Origin: an uncultured Clostridia bacterium
GTDB taxonomy: Bacteria; Bacillota; Clostridia; Christensenellales; Borkfalkiaceae
Direction of reading: 5' to 3'
NCBI GenBank assembly: GCA_947629605.1
Contig: CANREK010000063.1
Location: 1-7,234, forward strand
DNA length: 7,234 nt
Below are positions 1 through 6,604 of the stretch, piece by piece. The notes beneath the pieces were generated by a model. It did not search any database, was not told where the DNA came from, and saw only the letters and a list, made by a program, of their open reading frames with translations. A program made the position numbers and the translations under genes. Every line of letters starts with the position of its first letter. The stretch's first letter is position 1.

Positions 1-145
1 TGCCCCCATCCCTTACGCACTGAACTCTGTCATTTGATCTTTCCCTTTTTGTTCCGTAAAATCGCCCCAGATTCGACAAGACGTAAAGAGCACGAAAGCA
101 ATTCCGAAGAATCTCGCGGGGCGAATACGGACCATTCTAATCGCG
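1..145. other. Intergenic DNA with no recognisable gene
   Basis: I see no coding region here. A reading frame from 34 to 354 exists on the plus strand, but it runs straight through the hairpin repeats further right and has no ribosome binding site. A TTGATC at 34-39 and a TAAAAT at 57-62, 17 bases apart, resemble a weak plus-strand promoter, but nothing recognisable lies downstream, so this may be chance. Confidence 0.5.
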
Positions 146-184
146 TCATCCTGAGCGGAGCCCGTAGGGCGAAGTCGAAGGATC
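146..184 (+). repeat. Short dispersed repeat of the TGAGCG...GAAGGATC type
   Basis: The segment starts TCATCCTGAGCGGAG and ends GTCGAAGGATC, with a small hairpin in the middle (GCCC at 160-163, GTA loop, GGGC at 167-170). A shorter version in the opposite orientation lies at 667-684, whose reverse complement runs TGAGCGTAGCGAAGGATC. Short repeats with these ends are, from general knowledge, common between genes in many bacterial genomes. The function is unknown. Confidence 0.55.
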
Positions 185-199
185 ACCATATTCTTGCTG

Positions 200-291
200 C
201 CCCTTATAGGGGAAGTCCCCCGAAGGGGGAAAGGGGTTTCAAAACCCCTCAGTCACCTACGGTGACAGCTCCCCTACGAGGGGCGCCAAGG
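200..291 (+). repeat. Array of five back-to-back hairpins, truncated copy A of the intergenic repeat
   Basis: Five small inverted repeats follow each other almost without gaps: CCCCT/AGGGG (200-212), TCCCCC/GGGGGA (216-230), AGGGGTT/AACCCCT (232-249), GTCACC/GGTGAC with a TAC loop (252-266), and CCCCT/AGGGG (271-283). The part from 245 to 291 (CCCCTCAG, variable hairpin, CAGCTCCCC, AGGGGCGCCAAG) matches the reverse complement of the repeat at 531-645 and the same strand of the repeat at 6992-7103. It looks like a shortened member of that family. Confidence 0.65.
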
Positions 292-301
292 GAATGCGGT
301 G

Positions 302-530
302 ATGGTTCGACTGCGCTCACCATGACGCGATTGTACAATGCCATAGAGTATTGAGGGCGGACCCCCACCCCTACCCTTTCGCGGGCAGGTAGAGCCCTGC
401 CCTTGGTCGCCGTTCGCGCGGGATAATGCGCTCACTCCTGTCGCAACGCGCCAAAGGTTATCAACCTTTGGCAGAATGCGTTGCTCCTCCCCTGACGCAG
501 GGGGCGGGCAAGAGGAAGCTCAGCATGAGC
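302..530. other. Non-coding stretch with two strong hairpins
   Basis: No gene is supported here. One hairpin pairs GGGCAGG (383-389) with CCTGCCC (396-402). A second, two-part hairpin pairs CCAAAGGTT (451-459) with AACCTTTGG (463-471) around an ATC loop, and is enclosed by GCAACGC (443-449) with GCGTTGC (478-484). Neither is followed by a run of T on either strand, so they do not look like simple terminators. They are more likely part of the dispersed-repeat landscape. Confidence 0.5.
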
Positions 531-645
531 GCCGCACGCACCCCTCCCGTCACTGCGTGACACCCACCCCTCGAGGGGTGGGCAAGACTTGGCGCCCCCT
601 TGAGGGGGAGCTGTCGAGGCGTAGCCGAGACTGAGGGGGTGTCAT
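531..645 (-). repeat. Dispersed GC-rich hairpin repeat, copy B
   Basis: This ~115-base element contains GTCAC/GTGAC (549-561), a 20-base perfect palindrome (563-582), a CCCCCT/AGGGGG hairpin (595-608) and a GGC-GTA-GCC hairpin (618-626), and ends TGAGGGGGTGTCAT (632-645). Compared with the reverse complement of 6992-7103, the 52-base core (561-612) differs at three positions and the last 14 bases are identical. No open frame through it resembles a protein. It is an inverted partner of copies A and C. Confidence 0.75.
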
Positions 646-666
646 TCGACTCCGCCCGTTTGCCGG

Positions 667-684
667 GATCCTTCGCTACGCTCA
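667..684 (-). repeat. Short inverted copy of the TGAGCG...GAAGGATC repeat
   Basis: On the minus strand this reads TGAGCGTAGCGAAGGATC, sharing both ends with the longer element at 146-184 but lacking its middle. It lies about 30 bases upstream of the rubrerythrin promoter. Confidence 0.45.
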
Positions 685-708
685 TTTTTTCCCTTTGAAT
701 TTTCTCAA

Positions 709-723
709 TTATCATTGTTTTTT
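709..723 (+). promoter_or_regulatory. Possible PerR-like operator overlapping the -35 region
   Basis: The 15 bases TTATCATTGTTTTTT match 10 of the 14 defined positions of the PerR box consensus TTATAATNATTATAA and overlap the -35 region of the rubrerythrin promoter. PerR is known to control reverse rubrerythrins in clostridia, which makes the position sensible. The match is weak, especially in the right half, and the region is AT-rich, so it could be chance. Confidence 0.25.
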
Positions 724-743
724 CCGAAAACATGTGATATAAT
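715..743 (+). promoter_or_regulatory. Sigma-A-type promoter of the rubrerythrin gene
   Basis: A perfect -10 box TATAAT (738-743) is preceded by TGA (735-737), giving an extended -10 element. A partial -35 box TTGTTT (715-720) sits 17 bases upstream. The expected start of transcription is near 750, leaving a leader of about 27 bases before the start codon at 777. Confidence 0.75.
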
Positions 744-761
744 ACAGCTACACCAAATTTT

Positions 762-767
762 AAGGAG
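762..767 (+). promoter_or_regulatory. Ribosome binding site of the rubrerythrin gene
   Basis: AAGGAG ends nine bases before the ATG at 777. It fixes this start, which also places the first cysteine pair of the rubredoxin-like domain at residues 4 and 7. Confidence 0.85.
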
Positions 768-776
768 ATATTCATT

Positions 777-1301
777 ATGAAAAGATGTGCTATCTGCGGC
801 GAGATCGTCGAGGATGATGTCACCGAATGCCCCGTCTGCCATGCGAAAAAGTTCGTTCCCGTCGAGGAAGAAGGCTTTGCATGCGAACACCATGTCGGCG
901 ACGGCAAGGTCGAGGACAAGGAAGTCATGGATGGACTTCACGCCAATTTCCAGGGCGAATGCTGTGAGGTCGGCATGTACCTCGCCATGGCGAGGGTCGC
1001 CGAGCGCGAGGGCTATCCCGAGATCGCCGAGGCCTACAAGCGCTATGCCTATGAGGAAGCCGACCATGCCTCCAAATTCGCCGAGCTCTTGGGCGAAGTC
1101 GTGACCCCTTCCACCAAGAAGAATCTCGAACTCCGTGCGGCGGCCGAAGCGGGCGCATGCGAGGGCAAGCTCAAACTCGCAAAACGCGCAAAGGAACTCG
1201 GCTATGACGCCATTCACGACACCGTGCACGAAATGGCGAAGGATGAAGCCCGCCACGGCGCCGGCTTCAAGGGTCTCTTAAAGAGATACTTCGGCAAATA
1301 A
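777..1301 (+). CDS. Reverse rubrerythrin (rubredoxin-first rubrerythrin, NADH peroxidase type)
   Basis: A cytoplasmic non-haem di-iron peroxidase of 174 residues. In clostridia, proteins of this family reduce hydrogen peroxide (and help remove oxygen) with electrons passed from NADH through a separate reductase. Residues 1-35 form a rubredoxin-like iron site with two CxxC pairs (C4/C7 and C18/C21). Residues about 50-174 form the ferritin-like four-helix domain, with the family signatures GECCEVGMYLAM (60-71), YEEADHA (92-98) and HDTVHEMAKDEARH (147-160). E61, E94, H97, E157 and H160 are likely di-iron ligands. The rubredoxin part comes before the ferritin-like part, which defines the reverse type. 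The length is normal for the family. It is transcribed alone, from an extended -10 promoter to a strong terminator. No reductase gene is nearby, so its electron donor must be encoded elsewhere. Confidence in the family is high; peroxidase activity is inferred. Confidence 0.95.
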   Translation: MKRCAICGEIVEDDVTECPVCHAKKFVPVEEEGFACEHHVGDGKVEDKEVMDGLHANFQGECCEVGMYLAMARVAEREGYPEIAEAYKRYAYEEADHASKFAELLGEVVTPSTKKNLELRAAAEAGACEGKLKLAKRAKELGYDAIHDTVHEMAKDEARHGAGFKGLLKRYFGK

Positions 1302-1328
1302 GCTCACAAAAGAAACACAAAAGAAAGG

Positions 1329-1360
1329 GCGGGAACTTGACGTTCCCGCTCTGTTTTTTT
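1329..1360 (+). terminator. Rho-independent terminator between convergent genes
   Basis: GCGGGAAC (1329-1336) pairs perfectly with GTTCCCGC (1342-1349) around a five-base loop and is followed by TCTGTTTTTTT, a good terminator for the rubrerythrin gene. Read on the minus strand, the same stem is followed by a T-rich tail (complement of 1308-1328, beginning CCTTTCTTTTG), so it probably also stops the lipoprotein gene that ends at 1381. Confidence 0.88.
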
Positions 1361-1380
1361 ATGGAATTCTTGGAAAGGTT

Positions 1381-4300
1381 TCAGGCCTTGGTCCAAAGCT
1401 CTATCTCGCCGTCTGCCTCGTGCCACCAATATGAACTCTCTTTCCACATCTCCGCCGTCGGCGCGGTTTCGGAATAGAAGCATAGCGTCGCATTAAACAG
1501 GGCGCCGTTTTCGTCCTTATCATAGTGGTTTTCGCTCCTGTGCTCCTGCCACGCCGCGGGCGTGCCCTTGTAGTAGACCTCTGCGAGCGCTCCGCACTCC
1601 CTGAATGCGACGGAGCCGATCGCAACAACACTCTCGGGAATGACGATACTTTTGAGCGAAAGGCAATACGTGAAAGTTTCATCTTTGATCTCGGTCACAC
1701 CGTCGGGAATGACGATGCTTTCAAGTGCGGTGCAATGATCGAACGCGGCTTGGCCGATCGATTTCAAGCGACTTGTTCCCGCAAATGTCACCTGTTGCAG
1801 AGAAGTACAATTCCAGAATGCACGGTTGCCGATCGAAGTCACGCTCTCGGGAATGACAATGCGTTCGAGCGAGGCGCAATCCAAAAATGCGTCGACGCCG
1901 ATCGAAGTCACGCTCTCGGGGATGACAATGCTTTCAAGTTGGCTGCAACCAAAAAATACACTGTCTCCAATCGTCGTCACGCCGTCGGGGATCGTAACGG
2001 AACCCTTGATCCCCAACGGGACAATCATGATCTCGCTCTTGTCTTTGTTGTAGAGGATCCCGTCCTGCGTGTCGTAATTCGGATTCCCTTCCGCAACGGA
2101 GAAACTTTCGAGCAATGTACAGCCCAAAAATGCATGTTCGCCGATCGAGGTCACACTGCTCGGGAGAGAGATGGTCTTTAACGCCGAGCAATACTCAAAT
2201 GCTTCCCACCCGATCGAGGTGACCCCCTCGGGAATGGTGACGCTTTCGAGCGAATCGCACCACAGGAAGGTACCGCCCTCGATCGACGTTACGCCCGCGG
2301 GAATGACAACGCGTTTCAGGGCATTGCAAGTGGAGAATGCGTAGCTGCCGATCTTGGTGACACTGTCGGGGATCTCGATGCTTTTGAGTGAAGTACAGCC
2401 TTCAAATGCCTCTTGTCCGATCGAAGTGACGCCGTTTGGAATGACGATGTTTTCAAGTTTGCTGCAACCGAAAAACGCATACCACCCAATCGAGGTGACG
2501 CTCGCGGGGATCACGCTGTTCTTGCAGCCCACAACCAATGTGTTGTTATGTTTATCGATCAGGCAGTTCTGCTCGCTCCGATAGTTGGGATTGCCCGCCG
2601 AAACGTTGATCTCTTCCAGCGCACTGCATTCGTTGAAGGCCCGCTCGCCGACCGTTTCCACACAGTCGGAAATGGTGATGCTGACAAGAGAGGTGCAGTG
2701 ATAGAAAGCATACCAACCGATAAAAGTCACGCCGCCGACAATGGTGAGGCTTCGGAGCGAACTGCAATCATAAAACGCGTATTCAAAAATTTTATACTCT
2801 TTTCCGCTCGGGGAGCACTCGGGAAGGGTCAGATCCGCCGCATTGCCATGATAGGCAAGAAGCCAGGCCTCCTCTTCGTCCTCGTAAAAGACGAATCCCT
2901 CCTCTGTTGTGACCTGTCTCGACGTTCCGTCGCCGGAATAGACGTATCTTGCGGCCGAAGCTACCCTTCCGTATGCATCGGAATGCGGTTGGATGGGAAG
3001 CGCGGAATTGTTCCTGACCTCGAGCAATTTGTCACATTCATCAAATGCCCAATCCTCGATGGAGGTCAAACTTTCGGGGAGCGTGATGCTCGTGAGCGAG
3101 AGACAGCGCCGGAATGCACTATCCCCGATCGAGGTGACGCCGCTCGGGATGTTGACGTTTTCCAGAGAGGTGCATTGGTGGAAGGTGCCGTATTCGATCG
3201 AGGTGACGCCCTCGGGGATCGTCACGCTCTTCAACGAAGAACAGTACTCAAACGCCTGTTGTCCGATCGAGGTGACGCTCTCGGGAAGTTCGACGCTTTT
3301 GAGGGACTTGCAGTACGCAAACGCACTTTGATCGATCGCTTCGAGCTGACTGCCCGCTTCAAAGTCCACACTCGTGAGGGAACTGCAAAATTGGAAGGCC
3401 CCGGGCCAAATTTTTTTGACGCTTCGGGGGATGACGAGGTCGGTCACGGGCTCGCCGCCGACAAACAGGGTGCCGAACAACGGGTCGGTATACTGCTGGA
3501 GCCCGCCGAATAATGCCGATCCGCTCTCGATATTGCACCATGTTTCGAGGTCGGGAACGTAGATCGACGTCACGGATTCCCCGAATGCATAATTGCCGAG
3601 TTTGGCGAGGCCCTTCCCCACAGTGATGCTGTCGAGCGCTTCGCAGTCCGAAAACGCCACAGCTCCGATCTCGGTCACGCTGTCGGGAATGACGACGCTT
3701 TTGAGGGAAGAGCATCCGAAAAAGGCCATTTGTCCGATTGTTATCACATGCTCGGGAATGGTGATGCTTTCGAGCGATTTGCATCCCTGAAAGGTATACC
3801 ACCCTATCTCAGTCACGGCGGCGGGGAGATTTATGGTTTTGAGAGAACTGCACCCTGCAAATGCGGATTCGCCGATCTCGGTCACGCTCTCGGGGATGAC
3901 AATGCTTTCGAGCGAACTGCACCCTTCAAACGCATTGCCGCCGATCGAAGTCACGCCCTCGGGGATGACGACACTTTCGAGCGAACTGCAATCGCGAAAT
4001 GCACCCCATGGGACCCCGCTCATGCTGTCGGGAAGGGTGATTTTTTTGAGGGATGTGTGGCCTTTGAACACGGAACCGTCGATCTCGCGGATCCCGCGCA
4101 CCGGCGCACCCATGTAGGTCGACGGGATCACGATCTCACTGTGATCGCACTCGTCGGCGAGGCGGATGACTTGATACTCAAGGCCGTTATCGTGGTAATA
4201 TTCATATTTTACATGAAGCGCGGGTACCCAGATCCGATCCACACTCTGATAGTCGCAACGGCTGCAAGTGTAGTAATCGACGGTGCCGCTCTCCGAGCAA

Positions 4301-4563
4301 GTCGGCTCGACGCCCTTGTGGAACTGCAAGTCGTGCCCGCCCAGAGAGGTGCCCTCCTTTTTGCGGGTATCCGTGGCGCCGCAGGAGCACTTGCCCGTCT
4401 CGGTGCCATCCTTTGTGCAGGTCCCGTCGTTGTTGTAGACATAATCGGTGAAATTGTGGACATGGGTCTCATCTTTGCCTCCGCTGTCGCACCCTGCGAG
4501 GGCGAAACAGAGGCCGAGGGCGGCCATGAGCGTCAAGAGGATGGTCAAAACTTTGCGCTTCAT
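1381..4563 (-). CDS. Large surface lipoprotein with BspA-type leucine-rich repeats
   Basis: A 1060-residue exported protein. Residues 1-25 are a lipoprotein signal peptide: basic start, hydrophobic core, then lipobox LAGC with the lipidated cysteine at 25. Residues about 34-117 hold two cysteine- and histidine-rich units (C49/C59/C61 and C89/C100/C103) of a kind common in front of repeats in clostridial surface proteins. From about 160 to 995 there are 29 BspA-type (LRR_5) repeats of 23 residues, with core IG..AF..C.SL..I.IP..VT. Non-repeat islands interrupt them near 327-385, 511-590, 650-690 and 822-865. The end (about 1028-1060, starting CFYSETAPT) resembles the closing motif of many such proteins. 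There is no LPXTG anchor, so attachment is by lipid. Such proteins may bind host or microbial surfaces, but the ligand cannot be told. It is a single-gene unit with its own promoter and AAGGAG site. Confidence 0.93.
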   Translation of the reverse strand: MKRKVLTILLTLMAALGLCFALAGCDSGGKDETHVHNFTDYVYNNDGTCTKDGTETGKCSCGATDTRKKEGTSLGGHDLQFHKGVEPTCSESGTVDYYTCSRCDYQSVDRIWVPALHVKYEYYHDNGLEYQVIRLADECDHSEIVIPSTYMGAPVRGIREIDGSVFKGHTSLKKITLPDSMSGVPWGAFRDCSSLESVVIPEGVTSIGGNAFEGCSSLESIVIPESVTEIGESAFAGCSSLKTINLPAAVTEIGWYTFQGCKSLESITIPEHVITIGQMAFFGCSSLKSVVIPDSVTEIGAVAFSDCEALDSITVGKGLAKLGNYAFGESVTSIYVPDLETWCNIESGSALFGGLQQYTDPLFGTLFVGGEPVTDLVIPRSVKKIWPGAFQFCSSLTSVDFEAGSQLEAIDQSAFAYCKSLKSVELPESVTSIGQQAFEYCSSLKSVTIPEGVTSIEYGTFHQCTSLENVNIPSGVTSIGDSAFRRCLSLTSITLPESLTSIEDWAFDECDKLLEVRNNSALPIQPHSDAYGRVASAARYVYSGDGTSRQVTTEEGFVFYEDEEEAWLLAYHGNAADLTLPECSPSGKEYKIFEYAFYDCSSLRSLTIVGGVTFIGWYAFYHCTSLVSITISDCVETVGERAFNECSALEEINVSAGNPNYRSEQNCLIDKHNNTLVVGCKNSVIPASVTSIGWYAFFGCSKLENIVIPNGVTSIGQEAFEGCTSLKSIEIPDSVTKIGSYAFSTCNALKRVVIPAGVTSIEGGTFLWCDSLESVTIPEGVTSIGWEAFEYCSALKTISLPSSVTSIGEHAFLGCTLLESFSVAEGNPNYDTQDGILYNKDKSEIMIVPLGIKGSVTIPDGVTTIGDSVFFGCSQLESIVIPESVTSIGVDAFLDCASLERIVIPESVTSIGNRAFWNCTSLQQVTFAGTSRLKSIGQAAFDHCTALESIVIPDGVTEIKDETFTYCLSLKSIVIPESVVAIGSVAFRECGALAEVYYKGTPAAWQEHRSENHYDKDENGALFNATLCFYSETAPTAEMWKESSYWWHEADGEIELWTKA

Positions 4564-4569
4564 CTTTTT

Positions 4570-4575
4570 CTCCTT
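4570..4575 (-). promoter_or_regulatory. Ribosome binding site of the lipoprotein gene
   Basis: AAGGAG on the minus strand lies six bases before the ATG at 4563. It supports this start, which gives a complete lipoprotein signal peptide. Confidence 0.85.
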
Positions 4576-4650
4576 ATCGTTTCAAATCGTGCACTTGCCG
4601 ACGGGGAAATCATCAAATCTTTCGGCCGTGGCCGGTGCGGCACTGTCAAT

Positions 4651-4678
4651 ATTATAGCCCCCCCCCCCCATTCGTCAA
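4651..4678 (-). promoter_or_regulatory. Promoter of the lipoprotein gene with a poly-G spacer, probably phase-variable
   Basis: On the minus strand a -35 box TTGACG (4678-4673, five of six consensus bases) and a perfect -10 box TATAAT (4656-4651) are 16 bases apart. Twelve of the 16 spacer bases are an unbroken run of G (C on the plus strand, 4658-4669). Transcription should start near 4644, about 80 bases before the start codon. Gain or loss of a G by strand slippage would change the spacing (17 is best) and so promoter strength, as known for the poly-G spacer of Neisseria porA. The promoter match is seen directly; phase variation is inferred. Confidence 0.75.
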
Positions 4679-4760
4679 GCGCTTTGCAATTTTTTTGCCG
4701 CACGGCATCAAGCGTGCGCGGCCGCATCCCGACCCGCGGCGGAAAAATCAACGGAAAACC

Positions 4761-4784
4761 AAAAAAATCCCGCCTATGGCGGGA
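4761..4784 (-). terminator. Rho-independent terminator after mgtE
   Basis: On the minus strand CCCGCC (4783-4778 region) pairs with GGCGGG (4774-4769 region) around a three-base loop, closed by one more A-T pair, and is followed directly by seven T (complement of 4761-4767). It lies about 27 bases after the mgtE stop codon and separates mgtE from the lipoprotein gene, so the latter depends on its own promoter. Confidence 0.85.
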
Positions 4785-4810
4785 AATCGATGGTTTTTTT
4801 AGAATGGAAT

Positions 4811-6478
4811 TCACCCCAAGATGACGACGGAGAGGGCGCAGAAAATGATGAGCGAGACGGCGTCGACGATGGTCGTGATGAAGGGGGAAGCGACGGCGGC
4901 GGGGTCGAGCTTGATAGCCTTGACCGCAAGGGGCAAAAGGCAACCGACGAGCTTTGCGATGACGATGGTCGCGAACATCGCGAGCGAGACGACCGCACTG
5001 AGCAGGACCGTGTAGCTCTCGTAGCCGAACAGAAGTCTGTCGATGAGCTGCAATTTGCAGAAGCATGCGACGGAGAGAGTCGCGGCGAGGAAGATAGAAA
5101 CTCTCAGCTCCTTCCATACCACCTTTCCCGTGTCTTTGAGGGAGAGATCGCCGAGGGCGAGGGAGCGGATGACGGTGACGGAGGCCTGCGAGCCCGAATT
5201 CCCGCCCGTATCCATCAGCATGGGCACACAGGCGAAGAGCACGGGACTGATGGAATTGAGCTGTCCCTCAAAGGTATTGATGATGAGCCCCGTAAACGTT
5301 GCGCTCACCATGAGGATGAGCAGCCACGGCACGCGGGCCTTGAATACGGAGAAGACGCTCGTTTTAAGATACGGTTTCTGGGCGGGCAAGATAGCCGCCA
5401 TCTTCTCGATATCCTCGGTGTTCTCCGCCTCGATGACGTCCATTGCGTCATCGACGGTGACGATACCGACGAGCCGCCGTTCATCATCCACGACGGGGAT
5501 GGCGAGGAAGCCGTAGTCGGAGATCTTGCGGGCGACCTCTTCCTTGTCATCCACGGTGTTGACGTAGATGACGTTGTCCTCCATGATGTCGCCGATGAGT
5601 GCGTCTGTCCTGGCGAGCATGAGTTCCTTGGCGGTGACGAGGCCGATGAGCTTGTTGGAGGTATCCGTCACATAGCAGGTGTAGATGGTCTCCTTGTCGA
5701 TCGCCGTCTCTCGGATGCGGTCAAAGGCCTTCTCCACCGTCATGTCGGGAAGGAAGCGCACATACTCGATGGTCATGATCGAGCCCGCGCTGTCCTTGGG
5801 GTATTTGAGAAGTTCGTTGATGTAGGTGCGCGTCTCGGCGTCGCTCTGGGCGAGAAGGCGCTTGACGACATTGGCGGGCATCTCCTCGATGAGGTCGACG
5901 GTATCGTCGAGGAAGAGCTCATCCATGACGGCCTTGACTTCCTTATCGGAGAGCTTTTTGAGCAGTTTTTCCTGCGTGTCGCTGTCGATCTCGACAAACA
6001 TATCGGCGGCAAGATCCTTGGGCAGGATACGGAAGAGAACGGGCAGGTCCTCCTCCTTGACGTGCTCAAAGACTTCGGCGAGGTCGATCTCGTTCATCGA
6101 GGAGAGCAGTGGCTTTAAGACCGCAAAGTTTTTCTCTTCGAGAAGCGCCAGGATCTCGTCCTCTTCGGCGATACGGCGGGCGACGGCTTCTGGCAGGTCC
6201 TCGATGATGTCGACCGTGTCGTCGACCGAGACATCCTCCATGACCTCTTCGAGTTCGTCGTCGCGAAGTCCCTCGACGATCGTCTGCTGTACGGGCGGGT
6301 CGAGAAGGACAATGACGTCGGCGAGGAAGTCACTTTCGAGCGCACGGGCGAGGGGAATGATGTCATCCCCCGCTTCGGATAAAATTTTTGCCGCCTCTTC
6401 GGGGGAGAGTTTCCCCACGAGTTCGGCGGCGGCGTCATAATCGTGTTGTAAGAGCAATTCTTTGAGTTCATCTGTCAT
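4811..6478 (-). CDS. mgtE: MgtE-type magnesium transporter with a duplicated N domain
   Basis: An inner-membrane Mg2+ channel/transporter of the MgtE (SLC41) family, 555 residues. The canonical N domain spans about 108-225, the two CBS domains about 234-293 and 298-352, and the linking plug helix about 353-378. Five membrane helices fill 384-555. The family motif MDTGGNSGSQ lies at 422-431 and the conserved pore aspartate is probably D539 (16 residues from the end, like D432 in the Thermus protein). In this family the N and CBS domains sense cytoplasmic Mg2+ and close the pore when it is plentiful. Odd feature: residues 1-105 look like a second, weaker N domain. Residues 52-103 align without gaps to 157-208, both carrying DDTVD, which makes the protein about 100 residues longer than the usual ~450. 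A GGAGGT site six bases before the ATG supports the start. It is monocistronic, with a terminator behind it and a long structured leader in front. Confidence 0.95.
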   Translation of the reverse strand: MTDELKELLLQHDYDAAAELVGKLSPEEAAKILSEAGDDIIPLARALESDFLADVIVLLDPPVQQTIVEGLRDDELEEVMEDVSVDDTVDIIEDLPEAVARRIAEEDEILALLEEKNFAVLKPLLSSMNEIDLAEVFEHVKEEDLPVLFRILPKDLAADMFVEIDSDTQEKLLKKLSDKEVKAVMDELFLDDTVDLIEEMPANVVKRLLAQSDAETRTYINELLKYPKDSAGSIMTIEYVRFLPDMTVEKAFDRIRETAIDKETIYTCYVTDTSNKLIGLVTAKELMLARTDALIGDIMEDNVIYVNTVDDKEEVARKISDYGFLAIPVVDDERRLVGIVTVDDAMDVIEAENTEDIEKMAAILPAQKPYLKTSVFSVFKARVPWLLILMVSATFTGLIINTFEGQLNSISPVLFACVPMLMDTGGNSGSQASVTVIRSLALGDLSLKDTGKVVWKELRVSIFLAATLSVACFCKLQLIDRLLFGYESYTVLLSAVVSLAMFATIVIAKLVGCLLPLAVKAIKLDPAAVASPFITTIVDAVSLIIFCALSVVILG

Positions 6479-6484
6479 GGCTCC

Positions 6485-6490
6485 ACCTCC
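6485..6490 (-). promoter_or_regulatory. Ribosome binding site of mgtE
   Basis: GGAGGT on the minus strand, six bases before the ATG at 6478, close to the ideal anti-Shine-Dalgarno match. It fixes the start and so keeps the extra N-terminal region in the protein. Confidence 0.85.
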
Positions 6491-6511
6491 GTTTTGAAAG
6501 TTTGGATGAGA

Positions 6512-6585
6512 GCGCAGACAACAAGACTGCCTCTATTCTTTGGAACATGCCGAAAAGAACAAAGGCAATGCTTTGTTGTCTACGC
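6512..6585 (-). promoter_or_regulatory. Long leader hairpin upstream of mgtE
   Basis: Read as minus-strand RNA, AGACAACAA (6581-6573) pairs with UUGUUGUCU (6524-6516), flanked by a further CGC/GCG. After a small internal loop, a 16-base arm (6569-6554) pairs fully with 6541-6526, leaving a 12-base loop. Three of those 16 pairs are G-U wobbles that would be A-C mismatches in plus-strand RNA, so the structure favours the strand of mgtE. The hairpin ends about 20 bases before the mgtE ribosome binding site. It may be a regulatory leader, or a dispersed palindromic element that happens to sit here. Confidence 0.45.
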
Positions 6586-6604
6586 AGCTACTTCGTCCTT
6601 TCAT
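6533..6604 (-). CDS. Possible 23-residue leader peptide upstream of mgtE
   Basis: A 23-codon frame starting MKGRSSCVDNK and ending SACSKE, with TAG as stop. A strong AAGGAG (6620-6615) precedes it by 10 bases. An earlier ATG (6609) five bases from that site would give only Met-Pro before a TGA that overlaps this start. The frame runs through most of the long hairpin 6512-6585, so translation would unfold it. Upstream peptides do control other Mg2+ transporters (MgtL before mgtA in Salmonella), but this peptide shows no similarity I recognise. Arguments against it: it is very short, and the sequence may be constrained by base-pairing rather than coding. Treat it as a candidate. Confidence 0.3.
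   Translation of the reverse strand: MKGRSSCVDNKALPLFFSACSKE

Noticed and set aside
200..291. A CRISPR array
   Set aside because: The repeated hairpins differ in sequence and length, and there are no uniform spacers between identical repeats.
34..354. A 106-codon plus-strand frame in the left intergenic region
   Set aside because: No ribosome binding site, and most of it is translation of the hairpin repeats at 146-291.
461..928. Minus-strand frame across the repeat at 531-645 and the start of the rubrerythrin gene
   Set aside because: It runs antisense through the promoter and first codons of a well-supported gene and through repeat DNA.
4679..4730. A second terminator between mgtE and the lipoprotein gene
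   Set aside because: GCCGCACG can pair imperfectly with a later CGTGCGCGGC, but on the minus strand the stem is followed by A and not T, so it would not terminate in that direction.
2413..4824. Long plus-strand frames (366 and 364 codons) opposite the lipoprotein gene
   Set aside because: They mirror the LRR coding pattern on the other strand with repeated GDA-type residues, and have no ribosome binding site or known family.
4790..6118. A 442-codon plus-strand frame opposite mgtE
   Set aside because: It is a highly charged shadow of the mgtE codons (many D, E, G, H) and lacks a start signal; the minus-strand protein matches MgtE along its whole length.
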